Positions 14,260 to 14,556 of a stretch of DNA of 14,556 bases are shown piece by piece. How positions within the stretch are numbered: the stretch's first letter is position 1; each line of letters begins with the position of its first letter. This DNA comes from Candidatus Omnitrophota bacterium (GTDB taxonomy: Bacteria; Omnitrophota; Gorgyraeia; Aquiviventales; Aquiviventaceae), in contig JAHFGZ010000015.1 in the NCBI GenBank assembly GCA_023247155.1, positions 1 through 14,556 on the forward strand, written 5' to 3'. The notes beneath the pieces were generated by a model. That model saw nothing but the letters and a program-made list of their open reading frames with translations, ran no database searches and was not told where the DNA came from. The translations under genes and the position numbers were made by a program.

Positions 14260-14556
14260 ATGTCCTTCCTCGCGCCGGGGGCGCTCATCTGGCTGGCCAG
14301 CCTCCCCATCCTCCTGTGGCTGTGGCGCCTGGCGTCCACCCGGCGCCAGGCGCTGATCCCCAGCCTCATCCCGTTTGAGCACCTCCTGCGGCGCGCCCCG
14401 AAGCGGCGCAGCCGCCTCGTGGTGACGCTGCTCTTCTGGCTGCAGCTGGCCGCCCTCCTCGGCCTGACGGCCGCGCTGGCGCGTCCGGTGCTCCTGCGTC
14501 CCCGCGCGAAGACCGTCTTGGTCATTCTCGACACCTCCGCCAGCATGGGGGCCCGC
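14260..14556 (+). CDS. BatA-type protein, N-terminal part (3' end outside window)
   Basis: The first 99 residues of an open frame that continues past the window. It begins MSFLAPGALIWLASLPILLW, a membrane helix typical of the BatA/aerotolerance N-terminal domain. A short basic cytoplasmic loop follows (about residues 22-55, with RRAPKRRSRL), then a second helix (about 56-75, VVTLLFWLQLAALLGLTAAL) and the start of a von Willebrand A domain, VILDTSASMGAR. Its DTSAS is a complete metal-site motif (DxSxS). The ATG lies 20 bases after the DUF58 stop, in the same operon; no clear Shine-Dalgarno sequence is present. It is expected to carry the von Willebrand A domain on the outer face of the inner membrane. 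BatA or a related BatB/two-helix form are both possible until the rest is seen. Confidence 0.85.
   Translation, partial: MSFLAPGALIWLASLPILLWLWRLASTRRQALIPSLIPFEHLLRRAPKRRSRLVVTLLFWLQLAALLGLTAALARPVLLRPRAKTVLVILDTSASMGAR

Overview
This is high-GC, gene-dense bacterial DNA with an ordinary core-genome or envelope character. Sigma-54, a sigma-54-dependent response regulator, a lipoprotein with a glycine zipper and a signal-peptide FKBP suggest a Gram-negative-type organism. The GldG/DUF4340 ABC operon facing a MoxR/DUF58/BatA-type operon also occurs in several high-GC non-model phyla (Nitrospirota- or Methylomirabilota-like, for example). The sequence alone does not settle the taxon. I see no tRNA, rRNA, CRISPR array, integrase or complete mobile element, and no stretch over about 150 bases without a gene or its control region.

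Layout. (1) 1-3050, plus strand: the C-terminal part of a sensor histidine kinase, a complete NtrC-type response regulator overlapping it, and a PocR-like/GAF sensor protein, closed by a strong hairpin terminator at 3057-3116. (2) 3126-4583, minus strand: rpoN, converging on that terminator. (3) 4716-5879, plus strand: an exported SlyD-like FKBP isomerase and a CDP-alcohol phosphatidyltransferase, divergent from rpoN. (4) 5769-10383, minus strand: a four-gene ABC operon (ATPase, ABC-2 permease, GldG-like auxiliary protein, DUF4340 protein). The first three genes are joined by 1-4 base start/stop overlaps. A nested palindrome separates the last two. (5) 10472-14556, plus strand: a glycine-zipper lipoprotein, a DUF4175-like membrane protein, a MoxR ATPase, a DUF58 protein and the start of a BatA-type von Willebrand A protein, running off the window.

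How the genes fit together. The kinase and regulator form a two-component pair that should activate sigma-54 promoters, and the sigma factor itself lies about 1.1 kb away. Blocks 4 and 5 are transcribed divergently from a 88-base region whose two promoters share overlapping -35 hexamers, so they are probably co-regulated. Both encode membrane-anchored envelope functions.

The observations most worth following up are the two nested palindromes (3057-3110 and 7204-7254) with the same design, the shared -35 divergent promoter, the exact 137-residue periodicity in the DUF4340 protein, and the 111-base convergent coding overlap at 5769-5879. I did not find a clearly new defence or mobile system here.
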